38,769 nt of DNA from CAXTEJ01 sp964243295. Its GTDB lineage: Bacteria > Actinomycetota > Actinomycetes > Actinomycetales > Angustibacteraceae. Position 1 is the first letter of the stretch; each line of letters opens with the position of its first letter. The stretch lies in assembly GCA_964243295.1 (NCBI GenBank), contig CAXTEJ010000030.1:1-38769 (forward strand), in the 5' to 3' direction. Below are positions 27,193 to 34,954 of the stretch, in pieces. The notes beneath the pieces were generated by a model that worked only from the letters and a program-made list of their open reading frames with translations, did not search any database and had not been told where the DNA came from. Both the position numbers and the translations under genes were made by a program.

Positions 27193-28565
27193 GACGTCCA
27201 GCCCGTGCTCGCCGCGACCGCGTCGGGCGCCGCTGCGCCGTGCGCGGCCACCGGGAGCACCGCGGTGATCTGCCAGCCGCCCAGCGGACTGGGCCCCGCC
27301 GTCACGACACCTCCGAAGGAGGCGGCCCGCTCCCGCATGCCCACGAGCCCGTTCCCGACCCGGCCGGTCCCCGGCTGCGGGGCGAAGGGGTCGCGGGTGG
27401 GCGGTCCGGCGCGACCGTCGTCGTCCACGGTCAGCACCAGTGCGCCGGCGGACAGCCGGACGTGGACGACGGCCCGCGTGGCCACCGCGTGCAGGAGGAC
27501 GTTGGTCAGCGACTCCTGGGTGATGCGCAACGCCGCCTGCTCCACCAGGGCAGGCAGGCCGGGCAGCTCGGGCAGCTGCAGCTCGACGGGGAGCCCGGCC
27601 TCGCGGACCCGCGCCGCGACGTCCGACAGCTCCGCCAGCGCGGCGCCGGGAGCCAGCGGCGCCCGCGCGTCCGGGCCGCCGTCCCCGCGGGTGCGCAGCA
27701 CCTGGACGACCTGGCGCATCGACGTCAGAGCCTCCTGCCCGGCACCGGCGATCCAGCGGACGGCCTCGAGCGGTGCGCCCGGGCGCTCGTCGGCGACGCG
27801 GTCGGCCGCCTGGGCGCGGATGACGATCGCGATGACGTGATGGGCCACCACGTCGTGCAGCTCGCGGGCGATCCGGGTGCGCTCGGCCGTCACGACCTCC
27901 CGCGCCTCCACCAGCCGCAGCCGCTCCAGCTCGGCGTTGCGCGAGCGCAGCTCCTGGGCCACGCGGCGCCGTCCGGCCTCGGCGCGCCCGAGCAGCGCGC
28001 ACCCGACGGCGAGCATGAGCGCGAAGACGAGCTCGGACAGGTCCGTGCCGCCCTGCGAGAACAGGTCCGCGTCGCGTCCGGGCAGCAGGTCCAGCGGGCT
28101 CGCCGTCAGCAGCAGCACGCCGGCGACCAGCACGGGCAGCACCCAGCGGGTGCGCAGCAGGCCCGATGCGGTCACCTGGTAGGCGGCGAGCAGCAGCGGG
28201 AGGTCCAGCACCCCGCCCTGGGCGGCGCTGAGCATGCCGAGCCGCAGGCCGCCGAGCACCCCCAGCGACGGGTCCAGCACCCGCACGACCAGCCCGGGAT
28301 CGAGCACGAGGGGGTAGCACACCGCCGTCGCGAGGAAGGCCGTCCGGGGCCAGCGGTGGCCGGCGACGAGCAGCCCCGCCGTCCACAGGCCGGCGGTCAG
28401 CTGCAGCCGGGGGCGGAACGGCTGCCAGCCGAGGGCGAGGGCGTACTCCATCGCCAGCCACCAGCACGCGGCGACGGCCAGGGCCACGCCCGCGTCGCGC
28501 ACGAGGGGCGTCCACCACGACCTGCCGGGGGCAGGCGCGACGGCGTCGGGCCAGGGACCTTGCAC
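27189..28565 (-). CDS. NarL-family membrane sensor histidine kinase
   Basis: A 458-residue kinase. Residues 20-195 hold five to six hydrophobic segments with no large extracellular domain, as in intramembrane-sensing or DesK-like kinases. HisKA_3: ERTRIARELHDVVAHHV with His237. The ATPase domain has QESLTNVLLHA (N box), VDDDGRAG (G1) and GNGLVGMRERA (G2). The GTG at 28565 is chosen because it lies six bases after TACGGT and gives a natural N-terminus; the open frame to 28640 is not needed. Signal unknown. Confidence 0.92.
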   Translation of the reverse strand: MQGPWPDAVAPAPGRSWWTPLVRDAGVALAVAACWWLAMEYALALGWQPFRPRLQLTAGLWTAGLLVAGHRWPRTAFLATAVCYPLVLDPGLVVRVLDPSLGVLGGLRLGMLSAAQGGVLDLPLLLAAYQVTASGLLRTRWVLPVLVAGVLLLTASPLDLLPGRDADLFSQGGTDLSELVFALMLAVGCALLGRAEAGRRRVAQELRSRNAELERLRLVEAREVVTAERTRIARELHDVVAHHVIAIVIRAQAADRVADERPGAPLEAVRWIAGAGQEALTSMRQVVQVLRTRGDGGPDARAPLAPGAALAELSDVAARVREAGLPVELQLPELPGLPALVEQAALRITQESLTNVLLHAVATRAVVHVRLSAGALVLTVDDDGRAGPPTRDPFAPQPGTGRVGNGLVGMRERAASFGGVVTAGPSPLGGWQITAVLPVAAHGAAAPDAVAASTGWTS

Positions 28566-28571
28566 TCCAGC

Positions 28572-28577
28572 ACCGTA
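28572..28577 (-). promoter_or_regulatory. -10 box (TACGGT) for the leaderless NarL-type operon
   Basis: On the minus strand TACGGT, then gctgga (six bases), then the GTG at 28565. The divergent FemX gene starts 174 bases away. Confidence 0.65.
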
Positions 28578-28750
28578 GCCGCGCCGCGGGTTCGGCCACC
28601 TCGGTCGAGAGGATGAGGGCAGGGGCGCGGGGCCGTGCACCTTTCGGATGAGCGGGGCTCGACGCGGCCACCCGAGGGGGTGAGCCGGTGCCTGGAGAGT
28701 TCGTCTCCGCGGCCGATGCCGCCTCGGATGACGTCGCGCAGGCTCGTGCC

Positions 28751-29968
28751 ATGACCACGCAGACCTCCGTGCCGCCCGCCTCCAGCCGCAGCGACGCCGC
28801 CCCGGCGTGGCCGCGACCGACGCTCACCGTGCGCCCCCTGCCGCCGGCGGAGCATGCGGCCGCGGCCGAGGAGATGGGGGCGAGCTTCCTCCAGCTGCCG
28901 CAGTGGGCCGGGTGCAAGCCCGGCTGGAGCGGCCACGGGCTGGGCTGGTTCGACGGCTCGGGCCGGCTCGTCGGTGTGGCCCTGGCTCTGCTGCGGTTCG
29001 TGCCGCACACCCGCCGCTGCCTCGCCTACCTCCCCGAGGGGCCGGTCCTGCCCTGGGAGCAGGTGGCCCGCCACCCCGGCGCCTGGCTGGACCCGCTGGT
29101 GGCGCAGCTGCGCCACCAGGGCGCCTTCGCCGTCCGGATCGGCCCCTCGGTGTCGTCGCGGGAGTGGTCCGGCGCGACGGTGCGGCGCGGGATGGCGGAC
29201 CCGGCGGTGCGCCGCCTGGACGACCTACCGGCCGACGCCACCTCCCCCGAGGGTGCGGCGCTCGAGCAGGCGCTGCGCCGCTCGAGCTGGCGGCGCCTGG
29301 GCGGGGGCGACGGGTTCGCTGTCGGGCAGCCGCGCCTGCGGGTGCAGGTCGACCTGGTCCCGGCAGCCCTGGAGGGTGGGACGCCGCCGCCTCCGTCCGA
29401 GGCGGCGCTGTGGTCGGGGCTGAGCCCGCAGTGGCGCCGCAACGTCACACGTTCGCGGCAGCGCGGGGTCGTCGTCCGCGCCGGCACGGCCGAGGACCTG
29501 CCCGCCTTCTGCGCCCTCTACCGGGAGACGGCGCAGCGTGACGGCTTCGTTCCCCGCCCGCCGGCGTACTTCGACCGCATGTGGGAGGCCCTGGCCGAGC
29601 CCAGCGGGCAGCGCCTCCAGCTGCTCCTGGCCGAGCTGGACGGCGAGGCCCTGGCCGCGGCGCTCGTGGTCCGGGTGCGCCGCCACGCCTGGTACGCCTA
29701 CGGGGCCTCCAGCTCCCGGCGGCGCGACGTCCGCGCCGCCAACGCGCTGCAGTGGCACGCGATGTGCGACGCCGCGCTGGCCGGCTGCGACGTCTACGAC
29801 CTCCGCGGGACCGGCGCCACCCTCGTTCCCGACGAGCCGCTGGCCGGGCTGACCCGGTTCAAGCTGGGCACCGGCGGGGCCGTCCGCGAGGGCCTGGGCG
29901 AGTGGGAGCTGCCCGTGTCCCGGGTCTGGCACGCCGCGTTCAGGGCGATGCTGCGGGCGCGGTCATGA
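28751..29968 (+). CDS. FemX/FemAB-like peptidoglycan bridge aminoacyltransferase
   Basis: About 405 residues with the doubled GNAT fold of Fem ligases. FLQLPQWAGCKPGW near residue 40, the central LSPQWRRNVTRSRQRGVVVR (Fem-type NIRKA-like helix), then FCALYRETAQRDGF and YAYGASSSRRRDVRAANALQWHAM ... YDLRGTGATLVPDEPLAGLTRFKLGTGG at the C-terminus. Fem proteins add Gly, Ala or Ser from aminoacyl-tRNA to lipid II. The ATG at 28751 is six bases after a weak -10 (CAGGCT); a GTG at 28688 with GAGGGGG upstream is an alternative start. It overlaps the next gene by ATGA, so the two form a coupled pair. Confidence 0.87.
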   Translation: MTTQTSVPPASSRSDAAPAWPRPTLTVRPLPPAEHAAAAEEMGASFLQLPQWAGCKPGWSGHGLGWFDGSGRLVGVALALLRFVPHTRRCLAYLPEGPVLPWEQVARHPGAWLDPLVAQLRHQGAFAVRIGPSVSSREWSGATVRRGMADPAVRRLDDLPADATSPEGAALEQALRRSSWRRLGGGDGFAVGQPRLRVQVDLVPAALEGGTPPPPSEAALWSGLSPQWRRNVTRSRQRGVVVRAGTAEDLPAFCALYRETAQRDGFVPRPPAYFDRMWEALAEPSGQRLQLLLAELDGEALAAALVVRVRRHAWYAYGASSSRRRDVRAANALQWHAMCDAALAGCDVYDLRGTGATLVPDEPLAGLTRFKLGTGGAVREGLGEWELPVSRVWHAAFRAMLRARS

Positions 29969-31080
29969 GCTTCCGGCTGCAGGTCGACGGGCGCCGCTGG
30001 GAGGCCCACCAGCGGGCCGTGCTCGCCGAGGACCCCCGCACGGTGCCCGTGGTCAAGGGCAACGGCTACGGCTTCGGCCGGGCGCTCCTCGCTGGTCGCG
30101 CCGCCGAGCTCGGGGTGCCCACCATCGCGGTCGGGACGCGGGCGGAGGTCGCCGACGTGCGGGCGCACCACCGCGGGGACGTCCTCGTCCTGGACCCCCT
30201 GCTGCCGGGGTGGACGACCAGGGACGACGACGGTGCCGGGCCGCCGGACTCCCGCCTGGTGCGCACGGTGGCCCGGATGGACGTGCTGGCGCAGGTGTCC
30301 GACCTCGCCCGGCTGGGCTCGGCCCCGCGGGTCGTGGTGGAGCTGGAGTCGCCGGTGCAGCGACACGGCATCGGCTGGGACCGCCTGGCAGAGATGCACG
30401 CCCTCCTGCGCGGTGTGGAGCACCGGGGGTTCTCGCTGCATCTGCCCCTGAGCGGGGACAACGTCCGTACGACGGCCGCTGCGCTGGAGCGCCTGAGCCG
30501 CCTGAGCGCCACCCCTTCGACGCTGTGGGTGTCGCACCTGCCCGCTGGGGAGGCCGCGCGGCTGGAGGCGGCGGCGCCGGCAGGGACCCGGCTGAAAGTG
30601 AGGACGGGAACCCGGCTCTGGCTCGGCGACCGGGGCGCGCTGCAGGCCACCGGGACCGTGCTCGACGCCCGCCCGGTGCGCCGGGGCGAGGTGGTGGGCT
30701 ACCGGCAGCGGCGCGTCGCAGGCGCGGGGACCGTGCTGGTGGTCTCGGGCGGGACCGCCCACGGCGTCGGGATGGAGGCGCCTCGCGCCGGCGTCGGTGC
30801 CTGCGGCAGGGCCCGCGAGATCCTGCGCGGGCTCGCGCACGGGGTGCGCAACCCGGTGTCCCCGTTCCGGTGGCGTGGACACCTCCTGGCCTACGCGGAC
30901 CTGCCCCACATGCAGGTCTGCATGCTCCTCGTACCGGACGGCGAGCGGCCGCCGGTGCTCGGGGAGCGACTGCCGTGCGACGTGCGGATGACCACGAGCA
31001 CCTTCGACGAGGTCGACGTCAGCTACCCGCTGCGGCGAGAGGCAGCAGGCACGCCAGGCGGTCGATCAACCGGTCGGTGA
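29965..31080 (+). CDS. Diverged alanine-racemase-like PLP protein
   Basis: A 371-residue relative of fold-type III alanine racemase. The PLP Lys motif is present (VVKGNGYGFG, near residue 32); the KVRTGTRLWLG stretch matches the usual VRPGIALYG with its Arg, and GEVVGYRQRRV keeps a Tyr where the catalytic Tyr lies. The conserved MD of the C-terminal strand is lost (CDVRMTTSTFDEVDV), and VKVDTGMNRLG is replaced by VELESPVQRHGIG. It may be a racemase of altered specificity, or a PLP protein serving the FemX step. Start overlaps femX by four bases (ATGA). Its last 62 bases overlap the convergent TetR gene. Confidence 0.8.
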   Translation: MSFRLQVDGRRWEAHQRAVLAEDPRTVPVVKGNGYGFGRALLAGRAAELGVPTIAVGTRAEVADVRAHHRGDVLVLDPLLPGWTTRDDDGAGPPDSRLVRTVARMDVLAQVSDLARLGSAPRVVVELESPVQRHGIGWDRLAEMHALLRGVEHRGFSLHLPLSGDNVRTTAAALERLSRLSATPSTLWVSHLPAGEAARLEAAAPAGTRLKVRTGTRLWLGDRGALQATGTVLDARPVRRGEVVGYRQRRVAGAGTVLVVSGGTAHGVGMEAPRAGVGACGRAREILRGLAHGVRNPVSPFRWRGHLLAYADLPHMQVCMLLVPDGERPPVLGERLPCDVRMTTSTFDEVDVSYPLRREAAGTPGGRSTGR

Positions 31081-31690
31081 TGTCGCCGGGCCAGGGGAAG
31101 AGCGGGGCGACGGCGCTCTGGTGGGCCAGGCCGTGCAGCGCCACCCACAGGGCGATGGTGTCGCTGAGGGGGTCGGTGCTGGCGGAACGACCGGCAGCGA
31201 CGCAGTCCTGCAGGATGGTGACCAGCACCTGCAGGGCCTCCTGGCCCAGCGCGGCGGCCTCGGCCTCGGTGATGGCCGCGTGCTGCAGGGCCGTGGCGGC
31301 GTTCCACAGCCCGCCGAACATGACGCGGTAGCGCTGGGGCTGCGCGCGCGCGAAGTCCAGGTAGGCGACGGCGACGGCGCGCAGCCGCGTGGCAGGGTCA
31401 CGGTCAGCGGCGGCCTCAGCGGCCAGCAGCCGGTCGCGCAGCTCGGCGAAGGCCTCCTGGACGATCGCCACCATGATGGACTGCCGGTCGGCGAAGTGGG
31501 CGTAGATGGACGGTGCGGCGATGCCGACCCGGCGGGCCACCGCCCGCAGGGTCACCGCCTGCTCGTCCCCGGTCTCGTCGAGCAGCGCCGCCGCGGCGGC
31601 CAGGATGTCCGCCCGCAGGCGCGCGCCTTCGCCGCGGCGGTTGCGCTCGCGAGCCACGACGGCGGTGGGCGAGGTGCTCGACGTGGTCAC
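31019..31690 (-). CDS. TetR/AcrR family transcriptional regulator
   Basis: A 223-residue repressor-type protein. The N-terminal HTH spans about 25-70 (ADILAAAAALLDETG ... VTLRAVARRVGIAAPSIYAHFADR), and the C-terminal part fits the WHG-type ligand domain (YRVMFGGLWNAA). The GTG start lies seven bases after a TAAGGT -10, and an 11-base palindrome overlaps that -10, so autorepression is likely. It is divergent from a small membrane protein gene, the likeliest target. Its 3' end overlaps the racemase-like gene by 62 bases on the other strand. Confidence 0.92.
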   Translation of the reverse strand: MTTSSTSPTAVVARERNRRGEGARLRADILAAAAALLDETGDEQAVTLRAVARRVGIAAPSIYAHFADRQSIMVAIVQEAFAELRDRLLAAEAAADRDPATRLRAVAVAYLDFARAQPQRYRVMFGGLWNAATALQHAAITEAEAAALGQEALQVLVTILQDCVAAGRSASTDPLSDTIALWVALHGLAHQSAVAPLFPWPGDITDRLIDRLACLLPLAAAGS

Positions 31691-31697
31691 GCCCCTG

Positions 31698-31712
31698 ACC
31701 TTACACCGTGTA
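31698..31712 (-). promoter_or_regulatory. TetR-gene promoter (TAAGGT) with overlapping palindromic operator
   Basis: TACACCGTGTA (31702-31712) is a perfect palindrome around one central base. On the minus strand its last bases run into TAAGGT (31698-31703), seven bases before the GTG at 31690. A repressor bound here would cover the -10. Confidence 0.6.
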
Positions 31713-31813
31713 GCCCGACTTCACGGCAGCCACGGTGCCCGCCGCGATGGGCTCGTGGGCTGGGCCGAGCAACCCGGTACGCCGATGACGGCGAGGGCTG
31801 GACGCGCTGGCTG

Positions 31814-31827
31814 AACACGTGTAACCT
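31814..31827 (+). promoter_or_regulatory. Second operator-like site and -10 (TAACCT) for the small membrane gene
   Basis: ACACGTGT (31815-31822) is an 8-base palindrome running into TAACCT (31822-31827); seven bases later comes GTG AGC AGA TAG (31835-31846), a three-codon minigene. The layout ACAC-GTGTAANNT-N7-GTG closely mirrors the TetR promoter on the other strand. The rest of the 236-base intergenic region shows nothing else clear. Confidence 0.5.
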
Positions 31828-31926
31828 TCTGGCTGTGAGCAGATAGTGCTTCAGCAGCACCCGCACCGCAGCGCGACGCACCGCCCGGCGTCCTCCCCGA
31901 ACCACCTCACCGATCGGAGCACCACC

Positions 31927-32265
31927 GTGTCCACCACAGCCGCGCCCGTCAGGTCCCTGCGCCTTCCCCGCTCCGTCACCATCTCGGCCTGGGCGGCACC
32001 GCTCATGGTCGTCGGTGACTTCGCCCTGCTGGCCGTCGTCCCCGTCGCGCTCGTGCTGTCCGGGGCCCTGCGCGACACCCGACTGCGGTCGCTGCGCTGG
32101 CCGGCAGCTGTGCTCGCCGCGGTCTACACCACCCCGCTGGTCATCTGGCTGCTGCGCCCCGACGGCGCCCAGAGCCTGTCCAAGGACATCCACCCCGGGT
32201 TCGTCGCGCTGATCGTGGCTGCGTCAGCGCTCGTGCTGCTCAGGCTGCGGACCATCAGCCGCTGA
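31927..32265 (+). CDS. Small multi-pass membrane protein of unknown function
   Basis: 112 residues with three or four hydrophobic segments: ISAWAAPLMVVGDFALLAVV, LRWPAAVLAAVYTTPLVIWLL and FVALIVAASALVLLRL, with the charged loop DGAQSLSKDIHPG between the last two. I do not recognise the family. The GTG at 31927 has GGAG seven bases upstream; an in-frame GTG at 31846, sharing one base with the stop of a three-codon minigene, would add 27 residues. Divergent from TetR and probably its target. The last 120 bases are repeated as a broken copy at 34836-34954. Confidence 0.72.
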   Translation: MSTTAAPVRSLRLPRSVTISAWAAPLMVVGDFALLAVVPVALVLSGALRDTRLRSLRWPAAVLAAVYTTPLVIWLLRPDGAQSLSKDIHPGFVALIVAASALVLLRLRTISR

Positions 32266-32301
32266 GCCGGCTCGTGGGGCCCGGACGTCCGGGGGCGACG
32301 G

Positions 32302-32362
32302 TCAGGTCGCGGCCTTCCTGGCGCGGTAGGCGGCGACGGCGCCCCGGTTGGCGCAGTGGTGC
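32302..32362 (-). pseudogene. 3' relic of the CGNR zinc-finger gene
   Basis: Matches the last codons of the intact gene at 34995-35056, including the stop; near-identical up to gttggcgca, then one deleted base, and homology ends after gtggtgct. The preceding intergenic bases are shared as well. Confidence 0.8.
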
Positions 32363-32369
32363 TCCCTTT

Positions 32370-32423
32370 GCGTGGTCGGGCGTGGCGTGGGCGCTGGGCG
32401 CGATGGTGGGATGTGCCGTCTCC
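32370..32423 (+). pseudogene. Internal relic of the EamA transporter gene
   Basis: 54 bases matching 36066-36119 of the intact EamA gene with four mismatches (SGAAWALGAMVGCAV region). Out of context, with no start, and joined almost directly to the CGNR relic. Confidence 0.8.
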
Positions 32424-32499
32424 TGCCACCAGGTGTTCCACCGAGCCGAAGGGCCAGGCTGCTCGTCATGGTGCCAGGTCGCGAGGTGGTCGGTGGCAT

Positions 32500-32866
32500 G
32501 GGAACGACGCCGTGGCCGTGCTCGATGTCTTCCATGTCGTCAAGCTGGGGCTGCAGGCCGTGGAGGAGACCCGCCGCCGGGCTCAATAAGGCCAACTGAG
32601 CCTCCGCGGCTGTGAGACCGACCCGCTGTACCTCATCGTCGACCGTTGCGCGCTCTTGGATGGCTTCCGCACCTCCCGGTCACCGAAAGGCCCGGCTCGG
32701 TCGGCAGATCCTGGCACGAGGGCGTTCCGGGCGTACTTCGACACCGGCCGCGTCAACAACGGCTGAACCGAAGCCACCAACGGGATCATCGAACTCCACC
32801 GCCGCACGCCTGAGGCTTCCGCAACCCACGCAACCACCGACGACGAATGATCCTCGCCACCGGACG
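32500..32866 (+). pseudogene. Broken ISL3-family transposase
   Basis: C-terminal half of an ISL3 DDE transposase spread over several frames: AVAVLDVFHVVKLGLQAVEETRRRAQ (in three pieces of the usual domain), then RGCETDPLYL, then YFDTGRVNNG, stop, TEATNGIIELHRRT, and in another frame GFRNPRNHRRRMILATG. At least two in-frame TGA codons (in place of Trp and Arg) and frameshifts. No terminal inverted repeats recognised. Confidence 0.8.
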
Positions 32867-32896
32867 ACTCACGCACCCAGAACTCCGATGAGCCAG

Positions 32897-34123
32897 TCAA
32901 CCGTTCGCTTGGGCTTGACTCAGACGCTCCGCTAGGGACACCTTGTCCGGCGACGCGGGCAGAATTGCAAGAAATTGTCGTAGCCGCTCATGACGCACCG
33001 CTTCGCGCAAGATTTTCCACGTAGCAACATCATATCCGTGCTGCGTCGGATGAAAGGAGTCGGTGACGTCACTGCGGAACCGGTTGATGAGCGGGCTGGC
33101 ACCAGGCGCACACAGACCTTCCGGTTCAAAAGCCACGAGCCTCGCAATGCCGCGAACCTGCACCGTCCGCCGGGGAAGTGGTTGGTCACTTGCTGTCCAC
33201 GGAAGAACCTTGATCTCCACTCGCGATTTCTCGATCTGCAGAGCTAGACGGGCGATCGAGGCGGCGGTCTGGATAGCCGTCTCCAAGCGTGCGGCGAGAG
33301 CGTTGACTAGGAGTACATCGCCTTGGTCGCTGATACTGATCCCCGCGGTGCACGCCCCGCGTGCTGCGCGGGCGAAAGGCATGGGGTAGGCCATGATCAG
33401 CAGTTGCCCGCCCGGCCTCATCCTGGCCGCAATGGACCGGTAGAGCAGTTGCAGCCGGTGCTCAAGCTCGCGCCAGTCCGTCCTGCCTTCGACAGCCATG
33501 ACGTTGGGCAAGTCGTCCTCAGGCTGGTCGTAGGAGTGGCAGGTGCGGTCCAGACAGTCTTGGATGATCTTCGAGAAGCCGGCATCGTTACCGCCGATCG
33601 ACAGGGTCACCACGTCGGCCTGGAAAGCGAAAGGCAGTTGCTCTCGAACGACGTCATCCATGCGCGCGCCCAGGCACGCTACGAATCGAACTCGGGTAGG
33701 CGTACCGTGCATGACCCCGAACCAGCGTGCAGCGGCAGTGCCCCATGCGGCGGTGGGCTCACGTCGACACGAGCCCGGTTCTGCGGCAACCAGGGACCCC
33801 ACACCGGCGCTGTAAGAGTCACCCAAGGCCGCCCAGATGAACGGCTCATCCGGAACAGTGGAGACCCGCGTCGCAGCAGCCGTCGGCGACGCGCTGGGCG
33901 AAGTCGGCGGAGCGCTGGGGAAGGACGAAGAGTCATGCACTGGTGCGCTATCACCCGCTGCGTCTGATGCGCCAGGGGAACACCCGGCGACCACCGCAAG
34001 GCATAGTGCGACCGCGCCACTCACGAGCCAGGGCAGCTGCGCCCGCCGCCTGAACTGCCCGCCACGGCGTCCATGAAGTAAGAGGGGCCGGCCGGCCGTC
34101 TGTACCCGCGCAAGACGCGTCAT
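32897..34123 (-). CDS. SGNH/GDSL-family hydrolase, probable lipoprotein
   Basis: A 408-residue secreted esterase-like protein. Catalytic blocks: GDSYSAG (Ser103), ACLGAR (Gly, block II), GGNDAGF (Asn179, block III) and DSFHPTQHGYD (Asp355, His358, block V). After a basic N-terminus, residues 30-48 form a hydrophobic segment ending in the lipobox VAGC (Cys48), followed by a Ser/Pro-rich linker, so it is likely anchored outside the membrane. Such enzymes deacylate lipids or polysaccharides; substrate unknown. GC and codon use are clearly lower than in the neighbours and it is embedded in mobile-element debris, so it was probably acquired. It is intact. Confidence 0.88.
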   Translation of the reverse strand: MTRLARVQTAGRPLLLHGRRGGQFRRRAQLPWLVSGAVALCLAVVAGCSPGASDAAGDSAPVHDSSSFPSAPPTSPSASPTAAATRVSTVPDEPFIWAALGDSYSAGVGSLVAAEPGSCRREPTAAWGTAAARWFGVMHGTPTRVRFVACLGARMDDVVREQLPFAFQADVVTLSIGGNDAGFSKIIQDCLDRTCHSYDQPEDDLPNVMAVEGRTDWRELEHRLQLLYRSIAARMRPGGQLLIMAYPMPFARAARGACTAGISISDQGDVLLVNALAARLETAIQTAASIARLALQIEKSRVEIKVLPWTASDQPLPRRTVQVRGIARLVAFEPEGLCAPGASPLINRFRSDVTDSFHPTQHGYDVATWKILREAVRHERLRQFLAILPASPDKVSLAERLSQAQANG

Positions 34124-34208
34124 CGTCAGACGCTACCGCCTACCCGCGCGCTGGACAATGGGTCGTCCGAGGCGTCCCCAGACCGAGCCCTTTTGCTATG
34201 GTCGGTCA

Positions 34209-34565
34209 ATGGCCAGTCTGTTGGGGTATGTGCGGGTGTCGACGACGTTGCGGGCCCTGACCTGGCAGCCGGCTGCGTTGGAGCGGCCGGCTGCTATGCG
34301 GTGAACGTCGACCCTGCCTCTGGGCCAAAGCGGATCGCCCGAATCTGATAAAGGTGCTGGGCGCGTTGTGGCCGGGGGAACACGCTGGTGGTGTGGCGGT
34401 TGCTGGGGCTGGGTCGGTCGGCCAAGCGGGCCCACGCTGCCGGCCAAGGGCCCGTCGTATCGGGAGATCGGGGAGGTGGGCGTGCATGCCTCGACGGTTC
34501 ACCGGTACATGATTGACGGATACCAGAACGCCGACCTGGCCAGCGCAACAGGCGAGGAGACCTGA
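34209..34565 (+). pseudogene. Broken serine recombinase (resolvase)
   Basis: N-terminal MASLLGYVRVSTT (catalytic Ser context) ends in a stop after about 30 codons. NTLVVWRLLGLGRSAK, typical of TLVVWRLDRLGRS, lies in another frame, and a C-terminal helix-turn-helix GPSYREIGEVGVHASTVHRYM in a third. Large internal deletions separate these blocks. Confidence 0.78.
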
Positions 34566-34599
34566 CGCGCGTCGGCGGGGATGAGTGACTCGCAGGGTT

Positions 34600-34790
34600 G
34601 CCGTCGGTGCCGCTGCGCTGGTCGTCAGCCAGGCTCCGCTGCACCGCGATGTACCCGTTGTCCAGGTCGAGGTCGGCCCAGCGCAGCGCCAGGGCCTTGC
34701 CGCGGCGCATGGCCGTCCGTGACAGCCGATGACACAGCCGGCCGTGCCGGTCCGCGCTGGTGGCGGACGCGACGAAGAAGCGAACCGTCA
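34600..34790 (-). pseudogene. Fragment of a tyrosine recombinase (phage/ICE-type integrase)
   Basis: The minus-strand frame reads TAMRRGKALALRWADLDLDNGYIAVQRSL (34615-34722 region), the start of the integrase catalytic domain with its first catalytic Arg (RRGxALALRW). The remaining catalytic His/Arg/Tyr blocks are absent. Its N-terminal side faces the tRNA fragment at 34811. Confidence 0.72.
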
Positions 34791-34810
34791 GGTCATAGCC
34801 CTGGTACTGC

Positions 34811-34835
34811 GTGTCCGGAGGGGGACTCGAACCCC
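34811..34835 (-). repeat. tRNA-Leu 3'-end fragment, putative attachment site
   Basis: 25 bases equal to 36534-36558 at the 3' end of the intact tRNA-Leu gene with one mismatch (C for T in the T loop), same orientation. It contains acceptor and T-arm sequence only, next to an integrase fragment: the usual look of an att duplication. Confidence 0.7.
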
Positions 34836-34954
34836 TGGCTGCTCCGACCCGACGGCGCCCAGACCCTGTCCAAGGACATCCACCCCGGGTTGTCGTGCTG
34901 ATCCTGGCCGCGTCGGCGATGGTGCTCCTGAGGCTGCTGACCATCAGCCGCTGA
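34836..34954 (+). pseudogene. 3' relic of the small membrane protein gene
   Basis: Corresponds to 32146-32265 (WLLRPDGAQSLSKDIHPG to the stop). Roughly 10 percent diverged, lacks the 5' two thirds, and one deleted base (gggttgtcg for gggttcgtcg) shifts the frame. Fused directly to the tRNA fragment. Confidence 0.82.

Noticed and set aside
26467..29010. An 847-codon frame fusing the LuxR regulator to upstream sequence
   Set aside because: Upstream part is an Arg/Ala-rich shadow of the kinase gene; the GTG at 27192 with GTGA overlap is the natural start.
32356..32589. A short intact gene of 77 codons
   Set aside because: Its C-terminal part is ISL3 transposase sequence and its N-terminal part is out-of-frame EamA relic; it is debris.
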